From assembly GCA_949317995.1 (NCBI GenBank), contig OX439047.1, forward strand, positions 51,285,505-51,349,504: DNA of 64,000 bases, given 5' to 3'. This DNA is from Acholoe squamosa. Its lineage: Eukaryota > Annelida > Polychaeta > Phyllodocida > Polynoidae. Below are positions 1-10,464 of the stretch, one piece after another. Under the pieces are notes generated by a model. The model was not told the origin of the DNA. It did not search any database and saw nothing but the letters and a program-made list of their open reading frames with translations. Made by a program: the position numbers and the translations under genes. Each line of letters starts with the position of its first letter. Within the stretch, counting starts at the first letter, position 1.

Positions 1-22
1 TGTTTAGAGGGTGTCAGCATAG

Positions 23-346
23 TCATAGTAGTGTTTGACTCAAACCTCCCCTGAACTTCCTTGTTGACTTTGAGTTCGGTGATTTTTTAGGAGGTGGTAG
101 GGAGGCAGCCTTCGATGAGGTGTTTCCCCCAGGTGATCCTGGGGATGTTAGCCCAGGGCTAGGCTTCGAACTAGGTGCTGGTGCGCCTCCCTGATTTGGG
201 TGGGGATGTTGCCTGGTTTCGGAACCACTGCACCCAGAAGTTGGATCAGGCTGTGTTTGACTCCCATTTTTAGGACATGTTTGGTTGGTGTCCAGTGGTT
301 TTTTTTTCTGAGGTAGTGTTTGTGAGTTCCCTGTAGATGTTCCCAC
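23..346 (-). pseudogene. Possible LINE ORF1 C-terminal segment (Pro/Ser/Lys-rich)
   Basis: An open stretch of about 107 codons reads as a Pro/Ser/Gly/Lys-rich tail (for example KKKPLDTNQ and PPPKKSPNSK). It lies downstream, on the same strand, of the CCHC zinc-knuckle segment at 1029-1400 and is separated from it by a TIR element. Low-complexity basic tails are common at the C-terminus of Jockey/I-type LINE ORF1 proteins, so I infer that it belongs to the same decayed ORF1. No domain is visible and it could be unrelated non-coding sequence. The first residue assigned by an ORF caller need not be a real start. Confidence 0.3.
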
Positions 347-395
347 TGTGAGTGGGGTGATTTGACAGTTTACCAGGTTCTGTAAAACCCCAAAA

Positions 396-1025
396 ATGAT
401 CCTGGGTGAAAAATGACCCAGGGTGAAAAATGACCCTGCTCTGTCTGCTATGGAAAAAACAATTTTAATTTGCTTTTTGGGGCCATTTTTCTTTTTCTAT
501 CCATCATAAAACCATCATATATGAAAAGAGGAGGATTGATAATGGTAGTCTAGAATACCAAACTACTTTTTAGCAATCTTATTTTGCATTTTGTTTTAAT
601 TATTGCAGTGGGTATGAGGGAAAATAGCTCTCTGGGCTCACAATAATGCAAATGATAAGTTTGTATCACATTTGAGATTGATCAATCATACATCACTAGA
701 AAGACCAATATGTATCCTAGTTAAATCTTAAATAACTTTTGGATATGAACTATAGCAGTTGAGAAAACACAATTTGAAACTTAATCTGCTGCCCATTCAT
801 AACTGAAAGTCAGTATAGGGGGGAGGCCACTTATCTAGGTCAACTGATAAGGCAGAGAGAGGGGGAAGGGGAGGGGTGGGGGAGAGGGTCATAAATGACT
901 CTGGGTCAAAAATGACCCAGGGTCAAAAATGACTCTGGGGTGAAAATTCTTCAAGTAGGGTAAGTGGGGGGATGGTGGGGGGCAGGGTCAAAAATGACTC
1001 CGGGTCAAAAATCACCCAGGGTCAT
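396..1025. mobile_element. Non-autonomous element with ~44-bp imperfect TIRs
   Basis: The two ends are imperfect inverted copies: left ATGATCCTGGGTGAAAAATG, right the complement of ATGACCCTGGGTGATTTTTG, continuing for about 44 bp each. The ends themselves consist of short GGGTCAAAAATGACCC-type palindromes, repeated again at 887-940. The interior is AT-rich with a G-rich tract (838-885) and no coding sequence. It appears to have landed in a LINE ORF1 remnant. I could not define a target-site duplication, so the superfamily is open. Confidence 0.5.
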
Positions 1026-1028
1026 TTC

Positions 1029-1400
1029 TATACTTTAGCTTAGACCTGTTTACTGAGTCTTCTGTCTGACTCTCAATGCTTCTTGTGCTTTTAGCAGCAG
1101 TGGCAAAATTCATACCCTGAATGGGTTTAACTGTAGGTTTAACTATTTTTCGTGCTTCGGAGATTTTTTGTTGGATACAAACTTTTTGGATTTCTCTCTC
1201 TTCTTTGGACTTTGGGCATTCTTTAGAATATGCGGGGTGATCCCAAGTACATTTTGCACATCAGGGTGGAGATCTGCATTCATCTGTTTGATGGTCTGCT
1301 TCACTGCATCGCCCACATATTTCCTGTCGTTTGCACTTGCTATGGATGTGCCCAAACCTTTGGCATTTGTAACAACTGGTTGATTAAACGTTATGTCAAC
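1029..1400 (-). pseudogene. LINE ORF1 (gag-like) remnant with three CCHC zinc knuckles
   Basis: Read on the minus strand from about 1383, the frame gives three successive zinc knuckles: CYKCQRFGHIHSKC (CX2CX4HX4C), CGRCSEADHQTDEC (CX2CX4HX4C) and CAKCTWDHPAYSKEC (CX2CX3HX6C). A basic stretch and the segment KIVKPTVKPIQGMNFATAAK follow. This triple-knuckle arrangement is typical of Jockey/I/Crack-type LINE ORF1 proteins, which bind the element's RNA. The copy is dead: an in-frame TGA lies between knuckles 2 and 3, and a frameshift lies just upstream of knuckle 1. The 70-codon ORF in the neighbouring frame over the same bases is a shadow. Confidence 0.7.
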
Positions 1401-1677
1401 ACTGGAGCCATATTGTCAGGATACCTGTGTATGTTCAATGGGCAGAGAGCAGATGAAGTATCTATGCAGAATGCTTTATTGTGCAGGAACTGTAGATGGA
1501 TTTACTAATACTAATTAATATTGCCCATTATCATGAATATTGAATTTATTGATGCAACACATGATTTGTATTACTATATGCATTGATACTATTTGAAGCA
1601 CAAAATATTGTTAACTGTGCTAAAGGCAAGACACCCCACGGGGTACTTTTTCTAGCTCAGTATAAATAAAGGAATTA
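1401..1677. other. AT-rich spacer, no feature seen
   Basis: AT-rich DNA. The first ~100 bp may still be LINE ORF1 (a minus-strand frame reads SVDITFNQP just before the knuckles). Nothing else is supportable. Confidence 0.4.
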
Positions 1678-1688
1678 CACACACACGC

Positions 1689-1761
<73 letters not shown>

Positions 1762-1762
1762 C
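1678..1762. repeat. (GCAC)n microsatellite
   Basis: About 20 uninterrupted GCAC repeats with a short ACAC lead-in. The minus-strand ORF across it (poly-ACVR/RACV) is an artefact of the repeat. Confidence 0.95.
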
Positions 1763-2290
1763 AATACATTGGGCTTTGTATGTCCAATATCCAATATGTT
1801 TCATGCCCTTCTTGTTATGGATGCAGGGGACGAAGGCGCAGTTGGTCATTACTGCTAACACGTCATTCATATTGGAGACGAAGACTATGCTCTAGTGGAA
1901 ACGCGCTGTTACCGTGTCTCTGGCTGTTGGGTGGGGGGTGGTCTTGGTCAGATTCTGGTCGTATCTGTATCCAACCCACGGCAACAGCATTGCAGCACTG
2001 TCGCACTGACTCGTCAATTCTTTTAATGCACTTGACGTCAAAAGGCGTGTCTATGGCAAAGATTATTTCCGCGTGCTGTTGCTGCACCAGCCTGTACGTG
2101 CACAATGGCATCCTACACACGGCTGTGTGGCCGTGGCCAATCAGTGAGCCGCTGATAGCAGAGAAGGTTATTTCCATGGCGGGTGCCACCTGAGCAGCTC
2201 ACAAGCTGCTGATTGGGTGTGGCACGTTGTATGACAACCTCTCACGGCAATGTATCATTCAATATGACAGTCTATCTTAGAGTCCTCACC
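1763..2290. other. Moderately GC-rich unique DNA, no gene supported
   Basis: Two overlapping ORFs of 108-137 codons on opposite strands have no recognisable domain and no flanking splice or promoter signals that I can defend. A CCAAT (ggccaatcag) and short G/C-rich stretches are present. It could be part of an unrecognised repeat. Confidence 0.3.
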
Positions 2291-2510
2291 ACTCAACTAA
2301 TGTAACATAGTCTCAGCTACAGTCAACTAATGTAACATAGTCTCAGCTACAGTCAACTAATGTAATATAGTCTCAGCTACAGTCAACTAATGTAATATAG
2401 TCTCAGCTACAGTCAACTAATGTAACATAGTCTCAGCTACAGTCAACTAATGTAACATAGTCTCAGCTACAGTCAACTAATGTAACATAGTCTCAGCTAC
2501 AGTCAACTAA
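2291..2510. repeat. 30-bp tandem repeat, ~7 copies
   Basis: The unit is AGTCAACTAATGTAACATAG followed by TCTCAGCTAC. Two copies carry TAATATAG instead of TAACATAG. The array ends exactly where a GGGAGTG MITE begins; the TAA of the last unit (CAACTAA) is the MITE target site. Confidence 0.95.
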
Positions 2511-2831
2511 GGGAGTGATCATTTTTTAACAACAGGGGGGGGCTGGTGGGTTTGCGCGCGGACGCGCGAAAAAAATTTCGACCCCCCCCCTCTCGAGGGG
2601 GTAAAATTTTTTCGACCCCCCCCATAAGGGACAAAAATCGCGCGCGAACGTCCCCTTTTAGCCTATAGTAACGCGCGGGGTTTTCCACTGAAAACAGGTG
2701 AAATTATTTTGACCCCCCCCATCAGAGGTATTGAAAAAATTCTGACCCCCCCCGGTCAAGGGGTTGAAAAAATTCTGACCCCCCCCTCAAACCCACCGGC
2801 CCCCCCCTGTTGTTAAAAAGTGATCACTCCC
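2511..2831. mobile_element. PIF/Harbinger-like MITE, copy A
   Basis: Ends are GGGAGTGATCATTTTTTAAC and its inverse complement. The flanks carry a TAA duplication (2508-2510 and 2832-2834). The TIRs extend about 50 bp through a poly-G tract and CTGGTGGGTTTG. The interior has CGCG-rich blocks and runs of seven or more C. A 3-bp TWA duplication with a GGG-starting TIR is the signature of PIF/Harbinger elements; the assignment is inference because no transposase is present. Eight copies of the family lie in this window. Confidence 0.8.
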
Positions 2832-2834
2832 TAA

Positions 2835-3195
2835 TACGGAATATTTGGGTTCCTGCTACTCAGTCACATTCACACGAATTCGGAAATGTTAAACATTTGT
2901 GTGACGTAACCCTAGGTGCGTATTAAAGCTACGTAAAGCTACTTTAAACAGGTAAATATAGGACCTACACTAGTTCCGTAGTACCCCACAAGTGGAGCCA
3001 CAATCTTTCTTGATATTACTTGACAGGAGGCTGTTTTTCCTCATACATACGGGGGTCCATATGTCACATATGGCCCCCATATGTCTAAAAACTGTTTTTG
3101 CTCAGATTTCCGCATCCTATCTCCGTGGATACGGAGTGGAGTTAAGGTCCGTATATGGAGCTCTGAATACCATATATACCCTTTTTTCCAACAGC
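2835..3195. other. AT-rich spacer
   Basis: No gene seen. A short palindromic cluster of CATATG motifs lies at 3058-3080. Confidence 0.3.
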
Positions 3196-3416
3196 GTTCC
3201 TATGTAATCTATGTACAGGCAATCAAAGAGGCATTGGGCCATTCTATTCACAGTGTTTATACCAGCCCCAACAACGTCCTTGTTTCATTTATGTACAGGC
3301 AATCACAGAGGCATTGGCCCGTGCCACTGACGGCGTTTATACCAGCGGAACAGCTTGCCTATGTTAGCTATATACAGGCAATCAAAGAGGCTAACCAGGC
3401 CAAAATCAACAGACCG
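3196..3416. repeat. Diverged ~79-bp tandem repeat, ~2.7 copies
   Basis: Each unit contains ATGTACAGGCAATCAAAGAG followed by GCATTGG and ends in GTTTATACCAGC. Units start near 3190, 3269 and 3349 and differ by many substitutions, so the array is old. ORFs over it are incidental. Confidence 0.75.
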
Positions 3417-3640
3417 TAACGAAATTGTTCATCAAGAGTGACCAGCGCCAAAAGCTGTGGCTAGGCCTACCATAAATCGACCAACACTAAAGCAGTGACT
3501 CTGGCAAAACATTTATAGTAAAACAAAAAATATAATCGCAAATCTGTTAGCCTTCATATCAAGTTAAGCTGCCACGGTCGGCCATGTTGGATGTGGTTTC
3601 AGGTCTCACAACAGAGGTGTTATTCATGAAATAATGTTGG

Positions 3641-3772
3641 GGCATTTTCGCGTGCCCCGATCCGGTTAACCCGGTCGACCGGCTGTACCCATCGGGCATA
3701 CACCACAGCTACACCCCGGATGTATCAGATCAAGTCACCCGGTCGACCGGGTTGGGTCGCGCGAAAGTGGCC
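3641..3772. mobile_element. Small GC-rich palindromic element
   Basis: The left arm GGCATTTTCGCG and the right arm CGCGAAAGTGGCC are inverted. Each is followed inwards by CCGG/CCCGGTCGACCGG palindromes, including GTCGAC cores. The 10-bp word TTATTCATGA occurs on both sides (3620-3629 and 3773-3782). On the left it lies 11 bp outside the arm, so it may be a target-site duplication with a longer left end, or chance. Confidence 0.5.
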
Positions 3773-4199
3773 TTATTCATGAGAATCTGCTTGGAGAGTG
3801 GAGATTGACTTCCTGTCTGGCAGAAAATGCACCTGCTAATAGCTACCCGTTGCAACCCACACAGCATGTGCCAAATCTTGGAAAAGGGTGCGATCTAAAA
3901 GTTTCCAACAAAAGACGCTCTTCCCACTCACAGACAGCAAAACTAAGGTGGTACTCTTGTCAATATCATAAGCTGATTGTTGGAGATTTATTTCTGTCAA
4001 ATGTTATTCTTAGAAACTTGCCGTTTCTAGAGCACCTGAAAGTTTTAGGTATGCTAGTCCCAGTGACTCAGTCCTTAACTGAGTCGCGCCCAGTGACTAC
4101 TAAAACCTGGCTGGGTCAACATTGATTAGAAATGGTCAGTGGCCTATAGGCAATTCACAGGCAATTTACCATTGCGATTTCATACACTGCAAATTTGCA

Positions 4200-4445
4200 G
4201 TCCTCCTAAAAGTCCTTGTCCACTCAGTGGACAGGGACAATAACGGTGTGGACAGGGACAATAACGGTATGTTACAACACATCCTTAAAAATTAATAGGA
4301 TTATGAACAAAATAAAAGGCCGATTAAGGGAGAAGGAAGCTATGTTTAGGTTTGATGTATAGAGAGAGTATATTTCCCAGACAAAACATTTCCCAGACAG
4401 TACATTTCAGGGCCTAGTGGGAGACACTGAGATTTGTCAGCTTAC
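4200..4445. other. Spacer with a short direct duplication
   Basis: GTGGACAGGGACAATAACGG is nearly duplicated back-to-back at about 4219-4268. Nothing else is seen. Confidence 0.4.
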
Positions 4446-4514
4446 CTGCGGTCTGTGTGCGCGTGCGCGTGGTGAGGACGACGCTGTGGGCTGCCTGCTT
4501 CCTGCGTTTGGCGT
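4446..4514 (-). CDS. Candidate 69-nt internal exon, unknown gene
   Basis: On the minus strand a pyrimidine-containing acceptor (ttttgtcgctcacag) precedes 69 nt ending in CGCAG and the donor gtaagc. One frame reads DAKRRKQAAHSVVLTTRTRT, where the D codon is completed by the final G of the candidate exon at 5797-5845. The phases therefore match: 49 nt leaves one base, and this exon starts by needing two. The encoded segment is basic. All three frames are open, so coding support is weak. The evidence is only the two splice sites and the phase agreement. The host gene is unidentified. Confidence 0.4.
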
Positions 4515-4572
4515 CTGTGAGCGACAAAAGGGGAATTACAATCACACCTTGACTAAAGTTGAAGTTATCACG

Positions 4573-5575
4573 GAAATATAGGACAGCATTTTGCAATGCA
4601 AGTAACTAGAAAGGGCACTTAATCTCTTCTTTTAGGCCCCTTCTGATACTAACCTCATGTTTTCTTCGAGTGTTATCACTGTCAATGGTTAAGCCTATGG
4701 AGAATGCATCCATTATCGCTTGTATGTTTCATTGGCGAATAACTCCTCTCTTGGCGAGTTAAGCATTGCACAATACCAGCAGGTCTTGAATAATGATCCA
4801 TATTAACCATAAAAACGCATGAGACAGTGTAATTCTCCTCCATTTTGTTATAATCCAGCAGTTTGCATGGCACCGTGAGTCGATCGTCTCGTTGTCCGCC
4901 ATTTTGGATTTTGCGCATGTGCGACCCCTCCTTGCCGGAAGTAGCATTTTCGACGGAGAAATGATATATTCTATCGATTTAACTTGAAATTAATGGCTTT
5001 TTTAATATAATCCATGCATCTTTGGCAATATCAATCGAATTGAATCGAATATACCCTATCTATTTACTGTTATAGCTCCACAAGTTGATCGTCTCGCTGT
5101 CTGCCATGTTGGATTTTGGTTCTATCTGCGCATGCTCTACCAAAATTCCATGGTTATTTGTGTCAATTTGCACGACCACTGCTTTGTGATGCGAATTAAC
5201 GACAGGGCGAACACATAGTTATTCTATCTTTTAAATAATACATATCGATTCAAATCATATCCTTTGTCCATTCTTTATCATATTTCTATATTATAACACT
5301 GAATAATTGAATTTTTTTTAGTAATAACGACTTTTACGACAATAGAGACGCGCGGACGGATCGAATTACGGCAAATTCATCAACATTCATCAATTATTTG
5401 CACCACTCCGTACCAAAAGCGCGGGAATGTTGAACCTATTCGCACCTCTTATGGGATTTAACATAGACCGGAAAAGCGTCTTAGTTTTTCTCTCTGTTAA
5501 GAGGCACTGAATCCATAAATTTTTTACCCGACTCTTATCACTCTTTCGAGTTAACAAGGATCAACTACAACATAG
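4573..5575. repeat. ~1-kb dispersed repeat, copy 1
   Basis: Nearly collinear with 19465-20462 and with most of 21301-22140. It begins near ATAGGACAGCATTTTGCAAT and ends in CTTTCGAGTTAACAAGG. Landmarks are GCACCGTGAGTCGATCGTCT, CGCCATTTTGGATTTTG and CGGAAGTAGCATTTTCGACG. No TIR, LTR ends or poly(A) tail could be fixed. Short minus-strand ORFs (about 78-91 aa) are shared by copies 1 and 2, but with a stop and frameshifts, so I do not call a gene. Here it lies between two candidate exons. Confidence 0.8.
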
Positions 5576-5796
5576 AAGCTGGGCATAGAAGGCTAGTTCT
5601 TCACTCGCTGAGCCACATAACCCTTCTCTAGCTCAGTCAGAGTTTCAACTCTGATGAAGAACACTTAAATAATGCGTTATCTCTCATTAACATCTTGCAT
5701 GAATCTCTACTTTGAGACATAATAGTTTAAACTACATGTATAATAACAATGAGTAGATGCCAGAAGTAGATGGGTCAGTACTGGCAGAGCACTTAC

Positions 5797-5845
5797 CTAA
5801 TAGAGGTTTAGTTATCCTGGGCTTCCCTTTACGTTTACCTTCACC
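5797..5845 (-). CDS. Candidate 49-nt internal exon, unknown gene
   Basis: On the minus strand the acceptor tgtgtctttacag is followed by 49 nt and the donor gtaagtgc, both close to consensus. Only one frame is open: GEGKRKGKPRITKPLL plus one base, a basic AT-hook-like segment. It starts at phase 0 and ends at phase 1, which fits the exon candidate at 4446-4514. The large exon at 53992-57963 on the same strand ends at phase 0, so all three could in principle belong to one gene with a very long transposon-filled intron. That link is unproven. Confidence 0.5.
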
Positions 5846-6634
5846 CTGTAAAGACACATATTGATAGCCGCTTAATGAGAGCAGGGAAACTGTAAATACA
5901 TGTCATAAATCATAAAATTTGTATCAAATTTGACATGGGTCAAAAATATTTTAGAGACTTCTTCTCTTGCTGTTGTCCCTTGTTGTCTTTTTCATCCTAC
6001 TATATTCTGAGTCTATACACTGACTCCGCGCAGGTCGAGTTACTAGTATTAAAGCCAATATCATAGAGTAACATGAAGTTCATGACATAGAGCAGAAAAT
6101 GACGCCATTGTTCTTATTCTACGGGTGGAGGGCTCATTGTGTAGGAGTAGGTCTGTGTAGGACCGGGGGTGACCCTTCTTGACCCTCAACTGAAGAGACA
6201 GAAACACTGAGGCATGAATAACGACTGCCCCACTCACCCAGTCCCCCAGTGCGGACAGGACATGCTGATCTGTTCAGGAACGCTCTCATACCCTCCTGAT
6301 GAATATCGATCTGCGTAATGATCGCGGGGGTGAAGACTTGCGCATGCGCAGCGGTATGGATAGCGAGGTATGGATAGCGAGGAGTCTGTATCGGTGCGTT
6401 CGGGCAGCGGTTTTCTAACCATATGCAGTGCATTATGGGTAGGGGTGACCTCGAACGCTAACTACCCCACCTCAGCTGGTTCCCTCCAACCCCTTCCACC
6501 CCAGCCAGGTCTGGCTAGGTACCAGTCCTTAACTATGCTTGGAAGTGTAGTAAGTTGACTTGGGGATCAACATTGACCCACATGGGGCAGACCAATAGGG
6601 GGTGGCCTTACAAACCAGCATTGATCCCTCGGCC
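5846..6634. other. Spacer, no gene supported
   Basis: AT-rich to 6100, then mixed. The phrase GTATGGATAGCGAG is duplicated in tandem at about 6354-6382. A minus-strand segment at 6238-6310 has an AG acceptor and gtgagt donor, but its phase does not fit the neighbouring candidate exon. Confidence 0.3.
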
Positions 6635-6828
6635 GTACTCCGAACGCACCGTGTATGGCACACCAGAAGGGTAATTGAACACCCAATCGTAACACAGAAT
6701 ACATATACCCTCGTCCAATCAGGTCGCTCCTTCTACACCGTAGTTCCAAATAAGCCAGCCAATCAGACATCACCTTTCAAGTTATATTTATGTATCGAAA
6801 GTTTACGGCCGATGATATACACACATCC

Positions 6829-7022
6829 TCGAGGTGCGAATAAGCACTCACCTCCACGAGGTGCGAACAGTGGCCTTATTCTCACCTCGAGGAGGTGTAC
6901 CACATCGAGGTGAAAATAAGAATCCTTATTCACACCTCCTGGAGGTGTGGATAAGGGATTTATTCACAACTCCTGGAGGTGTGGATTGCAATTTTCATCC
7001 ACATCTCAACTCAAGGAAGTGG
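6829..7022. repeat. Array of CACCTC/GAGGTG palindromes
   Basis: At least five imperfect palindromes of the type CACCTCnnGGAGGTG (for example CACCTCGAGGAGGTG near 6885 and CACCTCCTGGAGGTG near 6936) are spaced 25-50 bp apart. They are joined by linkers such as AATAAGG and GGATTGCAATTTTCATCC. Similar arrays lie at 7930-8065 and 10465-10575, and a weak one at about 45610-45655. Confidence 0.75.
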
Positions 7023-7106
7023 TAATCTTTTTTATTCACCACTGGGAGGGGGGAAATTTCAAAGAGGGGGTTCATACTTTTGGAAATTTCAAATGATCAG
7101 GTGGGG

Positions 7107-7359
7107 GGGGTAACGGTCATTTTTGTCATAAGAACAGGGGGTCGGTGAAATTCCACGCGTGCGCAACGAAAATTTTTCCATCCCCCCTCCGAGGGGTCTG
7201 AAATTTTTCTGTCCCCCCCTTTTCTTCTATAGTCGCGCGTGGCCTTTTTCGCTGAAAAGAGGCGAAATTTTTTTTGTCCCCCCTAAGAGGGGTCTGAATT
7301 TTTTTGTCCCCCCCAAACCCACGAATCCCCCCCACTGTTGTTAAAAAATGACCACTCCC
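7107..7359. mobile_element. Harbinger-like MITE, copy B1
   Basis: The right end is intact (GACCACTCCC followed by TTA). The left end is degraded (GGTAACGGTCATTTTTGTCA). The interior is closest to copy G (GAAATTCCACGCGTGCGCAA; CCTCCGAGGGGTCTGAAA). The corresponding place in the inverted arm (about 10340-10365) lacks it. Confidence 0.65.
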
Positions 7360-7532
7360 TTAGGCCTACCTGTAGTGGTGGGGGGGTCGGAAAAAAAATC
7401 TGCTGATCCACCAAAATCCATCAAGTGCCCCCCCCCCAAGCTGGAAATAAATGACTCGTCCCTACTAGAGCAGGGTGGCTTTGGGGGATCAAAAAAATTG
7501 AGACCCTTCTTAAAAAAAGTTCTTTTTGGTAA

Positions 7533-7819
7533 GGGAATGATCATTTTTTAACAACAGGGGGGCCTGGTGGGTTTGAGAGGGGGCGTAAAAATGTCAGACC
7601 CCTCTCGAGGGAGGCTAAAAAAATCTACCCTCTTTTTAGCCAAAAAGCCTGTGCTTTACTATAGATCAAAGAGGGGCATGAAAATTCCCCCGACCTTGCC
7701 GGGGAGGGGGGGCGCAAAAAATTTTGGCCACCATCAAGGGGGGAGCATACAAAATTTCCGTGTCTGTGCAAAAACCCACCAGCCCCCCCTGTCAGTGTTG
7801 ATAAATAATTACCACTCCC
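7533..7819. mobile_element. Harbinger-like MITE, copy B2
   Basis: The left end GGGAATGATCATTTTTTAAC is preceded by TAA; the right end ACCACTCCC is followed by TTA. The interior has CTCGAGGG and TTACTATAGATCAAAGAGGG. It is the inverted counterpart of copy D at 9930-10173. Confidence 0.75.
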
Positions 7820-7929
7820 TTACTGATGGGGTGCAGGAAATTCCAGACCCCTCTAGGAGGGTGTGAAAAAATTTTGGCCATTTTGGGGGCCGGGAAGCCC
7901 CCCTGGTAGGCCTACTTAGGCTGCTGTAC

Positions 7930-8065
7930 CTCTACCTCCTTGAGGTGAAAATAAGGAACTTTGTTCTCCACATGGAGGTGGGAATAGTGCTGTATTCTCA
8001 CCTCGGCGAGGTGCGTATAAGTGCGATTATACGCACCTCGCCGAGGTGAAAATAAGGACACTTAT
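7930..8065. repeat. Second CACCTC/GAGGTG palindrome array
   Basis: It contains CACCTCGGCGAGGTG and its neighbour CACCTCGCCGAGGTG, separated by GCGTATAAGTGCGATTATAC, so the two palindromes themselves form a larger inverted repeat (about 8003-8050). Confidence 0.75.
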
Positions 8066-8230
8066 GCGAATCTAGTCTCAGGCCGCACCGACGTTGCATG
8101 GACGTCGCTCAAAAAATTTTGTCAGGCAGATCATGTTGCTTTGAGATGAATGACAATAAAAAAAAAAGAAACCAAAAACAACAGCAGCAGCAGGTCCACT
8201 GCTGGAACGTTTACTGCGAGAACACACACA

Positions 8231-8490
8231 CTGGCCCCATCTTGTAGTCTCACGATTACGTCACTGGTACACAGGCATGCTGGGAGGTACTATTTTTCTC
8301 AGCTTGTTGCTGGTGAGTTAAGCTGGCACATGGATACCAGCAAATGCTGGTTCCCACAAGCACCCAGTATTAGGGTCAAAGTAGGTCCAACACCAGTGGT
8401 GTATGAATACAGCGATTTTTGGTCAAAATGGTAACCTAGGGGAGAAGGCTTAGTTTGCCCACCAAACTAGGTTGCCGGAGAAGTTGGAGA
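8231..8490 (+). repeat. Dispersed repeat, copy 1 of 2
   Basis: Nearly identical to 10785-11012: CAGGCATGCTGGGAGGTACT, CCAGCAAATGCTGGTTCCCA and GGTCAAAATGGTAACCTAGG. The copy here has about 20 extra bases after the tract CAGCTTGTTGCTGG. In both places it follows a palindrome array, so the array and this block probably moved as one unit. Confidence 0.85.
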
Positions 8491-8745
8491 ACACATGCAC
8501 GACAACATTCGTGGCGAAAGCATTTTTCAAAAATTCCTACTAGAACCAAAGTTATGTCAGTGTCACTCGCGCAGCCTCACGAGTCTAGGGCTGTCACGCC
8601 GAAGCCACTCACTTTCATCCGTAGCCCAGTTGACAAGAAGCTATGGCCCTCCTCGTCCTGTGTGGACACATTTCTTTATTTACTGGCAATGAAGATTTAG
8701 AAGAAACAAAATAACCTGACTTTCATGATTTGATTTCTCAGCTAA

Positions 8746-9317
8746 GGGAGTGATCATTTTTTAAAAACAGGAGGGGGGGCTGGTGGGTTTGATGGGGGGG
8801 GGGGGTTCAGAATTTTTTCAACCCCTTGACCGGGGGGGGGTTGGGGGTTTCAACCCCTCTGATAGAGAGGTCAAAATAATTTCACCCGTTTTCAGTGGAA
8901 AACCCCGCACATTACTATAGGGTAAAAGGGCATGTTCATGCGCGATTTTCGGCCCTTATGGAGGTGGTGGGTTTTCACATGACATGGCGGGGAGGTGGTG
9001 GGTTTTCACATGGACGTGCAAAAATTATCTAGCCTAGGGTAGGACAGGGTAAGAGGCCCTTTCAAGCCTTTGCGGTAAAATGCCCCAACGGAGGGCCGAA
9101 AATCGTGTGCAAATGAGCTCTTTTGACCTACAGTAATGCATGGGCTTTTTTTTACTGAAATCCCACTGAAAAAAAAAAAACAGGTGAAATTATTTTGACC
9201 CCTCCCTGGTCAAGGGGTTTGAAAAAATTCTGACTCCCTCTGGTCAATGGGTCAAAAAGATTCTGTCCCCCCTTTCAAACCCACCAGCCCCCCTGTTGTT
9301 AAAAAATTATCACTCCC
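8746..9317. mobile_element. Harbinger-like MITE, copy C (long variant)
   Basis: GGGAGTGATCATTTTTTAAA at the left and TTATCACTCCC at the right are flanked by TAA and TTA. The 572-bp length comes from a near-palindromic interior: the block around AAAACCCCGCACATTACTAT recurs inverted near 9130, suggesting a head-to-head fusion of two copies. It contains runs of up to eleven G. Confidence 0.75.
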
Positions 9318-9434
9318 TTAGCTCTTATGTCTATTAAAGGGCCAAGTCATTTATTCCCTGGTGCATCATTCCACATGCTTAATTATCCGATTTTTGGGAT
9401 GAGTCATTTTGCAAAATCAGTTCTTATTGGGGGG

Positions 9435-9535
9435 GGGGTCTTGATTAATTTTGTCATAGTGGTGGGGGGGCTCAGAAAAAAAATCTGCTGATCTGCCAAA
9501 ATCCATCAAGCCCCCCCCCTCCCCCAGACGGCGAT
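9435..9535. repeat. Fragment shared with 7370-7450 and 10250-10330
   Basis: The block AAATCTGCTGATCTGCCAAA plus ATCCATCAAG followed by poly-C is a third partial copy of a segment of the inverted duplication. Confidence 0.7.
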
Positions 9536-9929
9536 AAAAGGTATTATTGTAGGTTTTCATTATGATTGGATTAGATGAGAAATAGTTGACTTATCAGACA
9601 TTCAATATTTTATAACTTTTAAGATCGTCATGATCAATTCTAGATAATTAGAAATAAAAGGGACCTGAAATGTGCATGGTTCGTTAGATAGCAATTTAAA
9701 GGGGTTAAAAGTGTTAGCTGAGGTGCTATATGATGGAGTCAATTGTTTAGGTACATGCCTGTTAGGGGCCATCGGCAATGTGTTTAAATCCCTACAGTCT
9801 TGCAGTGTTAGTAAAACTGAACTGCAGTACACATAATTGATCAGAATGACATGATCACCAATTTTCATTTGACCAAAGATGACTTCCTATTGTTTAATAT
9901 TGCCATCTGTGTTATGTATGAGTCTGAAA

Positions 9930-10173
9930 TTTCCTGCACAGACACACAGAAATTTTCAATGCTTCCCCCCCTTGACGGTGGCCAAATTTTTTTACGCCCC
10001 CCCCTGCCAAGGTCAGGAGAATTTTCATGCCCCTCTTTGATCTATAGTAACACGCTGGTATTTTGGCTAAAAAGAGGGTAGGTTTTTTTAGCCCCCCTCG
10101 AGAGGGGTCTGACATTTTTACGCCCCCCTCAAACCCACCAGGCCCCCCCTGTTGGTGAAAAATGATCATTCCC
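9930..10173. mobile_element. Harbinger-like MITE, copy D (one end missing)
   Basis: The right end AATGATCATTCCC is followed by TTA. The left TIR is not recognisable. The interior is the reverse complement of copy B2. Confidence 0.7.
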
Positions 10174-10464
10174 TTACCAAAAAGAACTTTTTTTAAGAAG
10201 GACCTCAATGTTTTTTTATCCCCCAAAGCCACCCTGCTCTAGTAGGGATGAGTCATTTATTGCCAGCTTGTGGGGGAGGGCACTTGATGGATTTTGGTGG
10301 ACTGGCAGATTTTTTTCCGACCTTCCCCACCACTACAGGTAGGCCTAAACTTAGGACGTGACCCCCACCCCCACTTGATCATTTGAAATTTCCAAAAGTA
10401 TGAACCCCCCTTTGAAATTTCTGAGCCCCCCCCCCCCGCCCAGGGTGAATAAAAGAGATTACCA

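Larger units (their letters stand above)
6635..7770 (+). repeat. Left arm of a large inverted duplication
   Basis: This stretch is matched in inverted orientation by about 9925-10790. Shared blocks, in order, are the CGTAACACAGAATACATATAC block (with a 1-bp change), the CTCGAGGTG palindromes, the AAATTTCAAATGATCA block, GGCCTACCTGTAGTGG, CTACTAGAGCAGGGTGGCTT and MITE copy B2/D. The left arm carries an additional MITE (B1, 7107-7359) that is absent from the right arm, so the arms duplicated first and B1 inserted later, or the right copy lost it. Confidence 0.75.

Noticed and set aside
2291-2510. CRISPR-like array
   Set aside because: Units are contiguous with no unique spacers, in animal DNA; a plain tandem repeat. 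The same applies to the 39-, 42- and 63-bp arrays.
6238-6310. 73-nt minus-strand exon candidate with AG acceptor and gtgagt donor
   Set aside because: Its open frames leave phases that do not join the neighbouring candidate exon at 5797-5845; splice-like words are common by chance.
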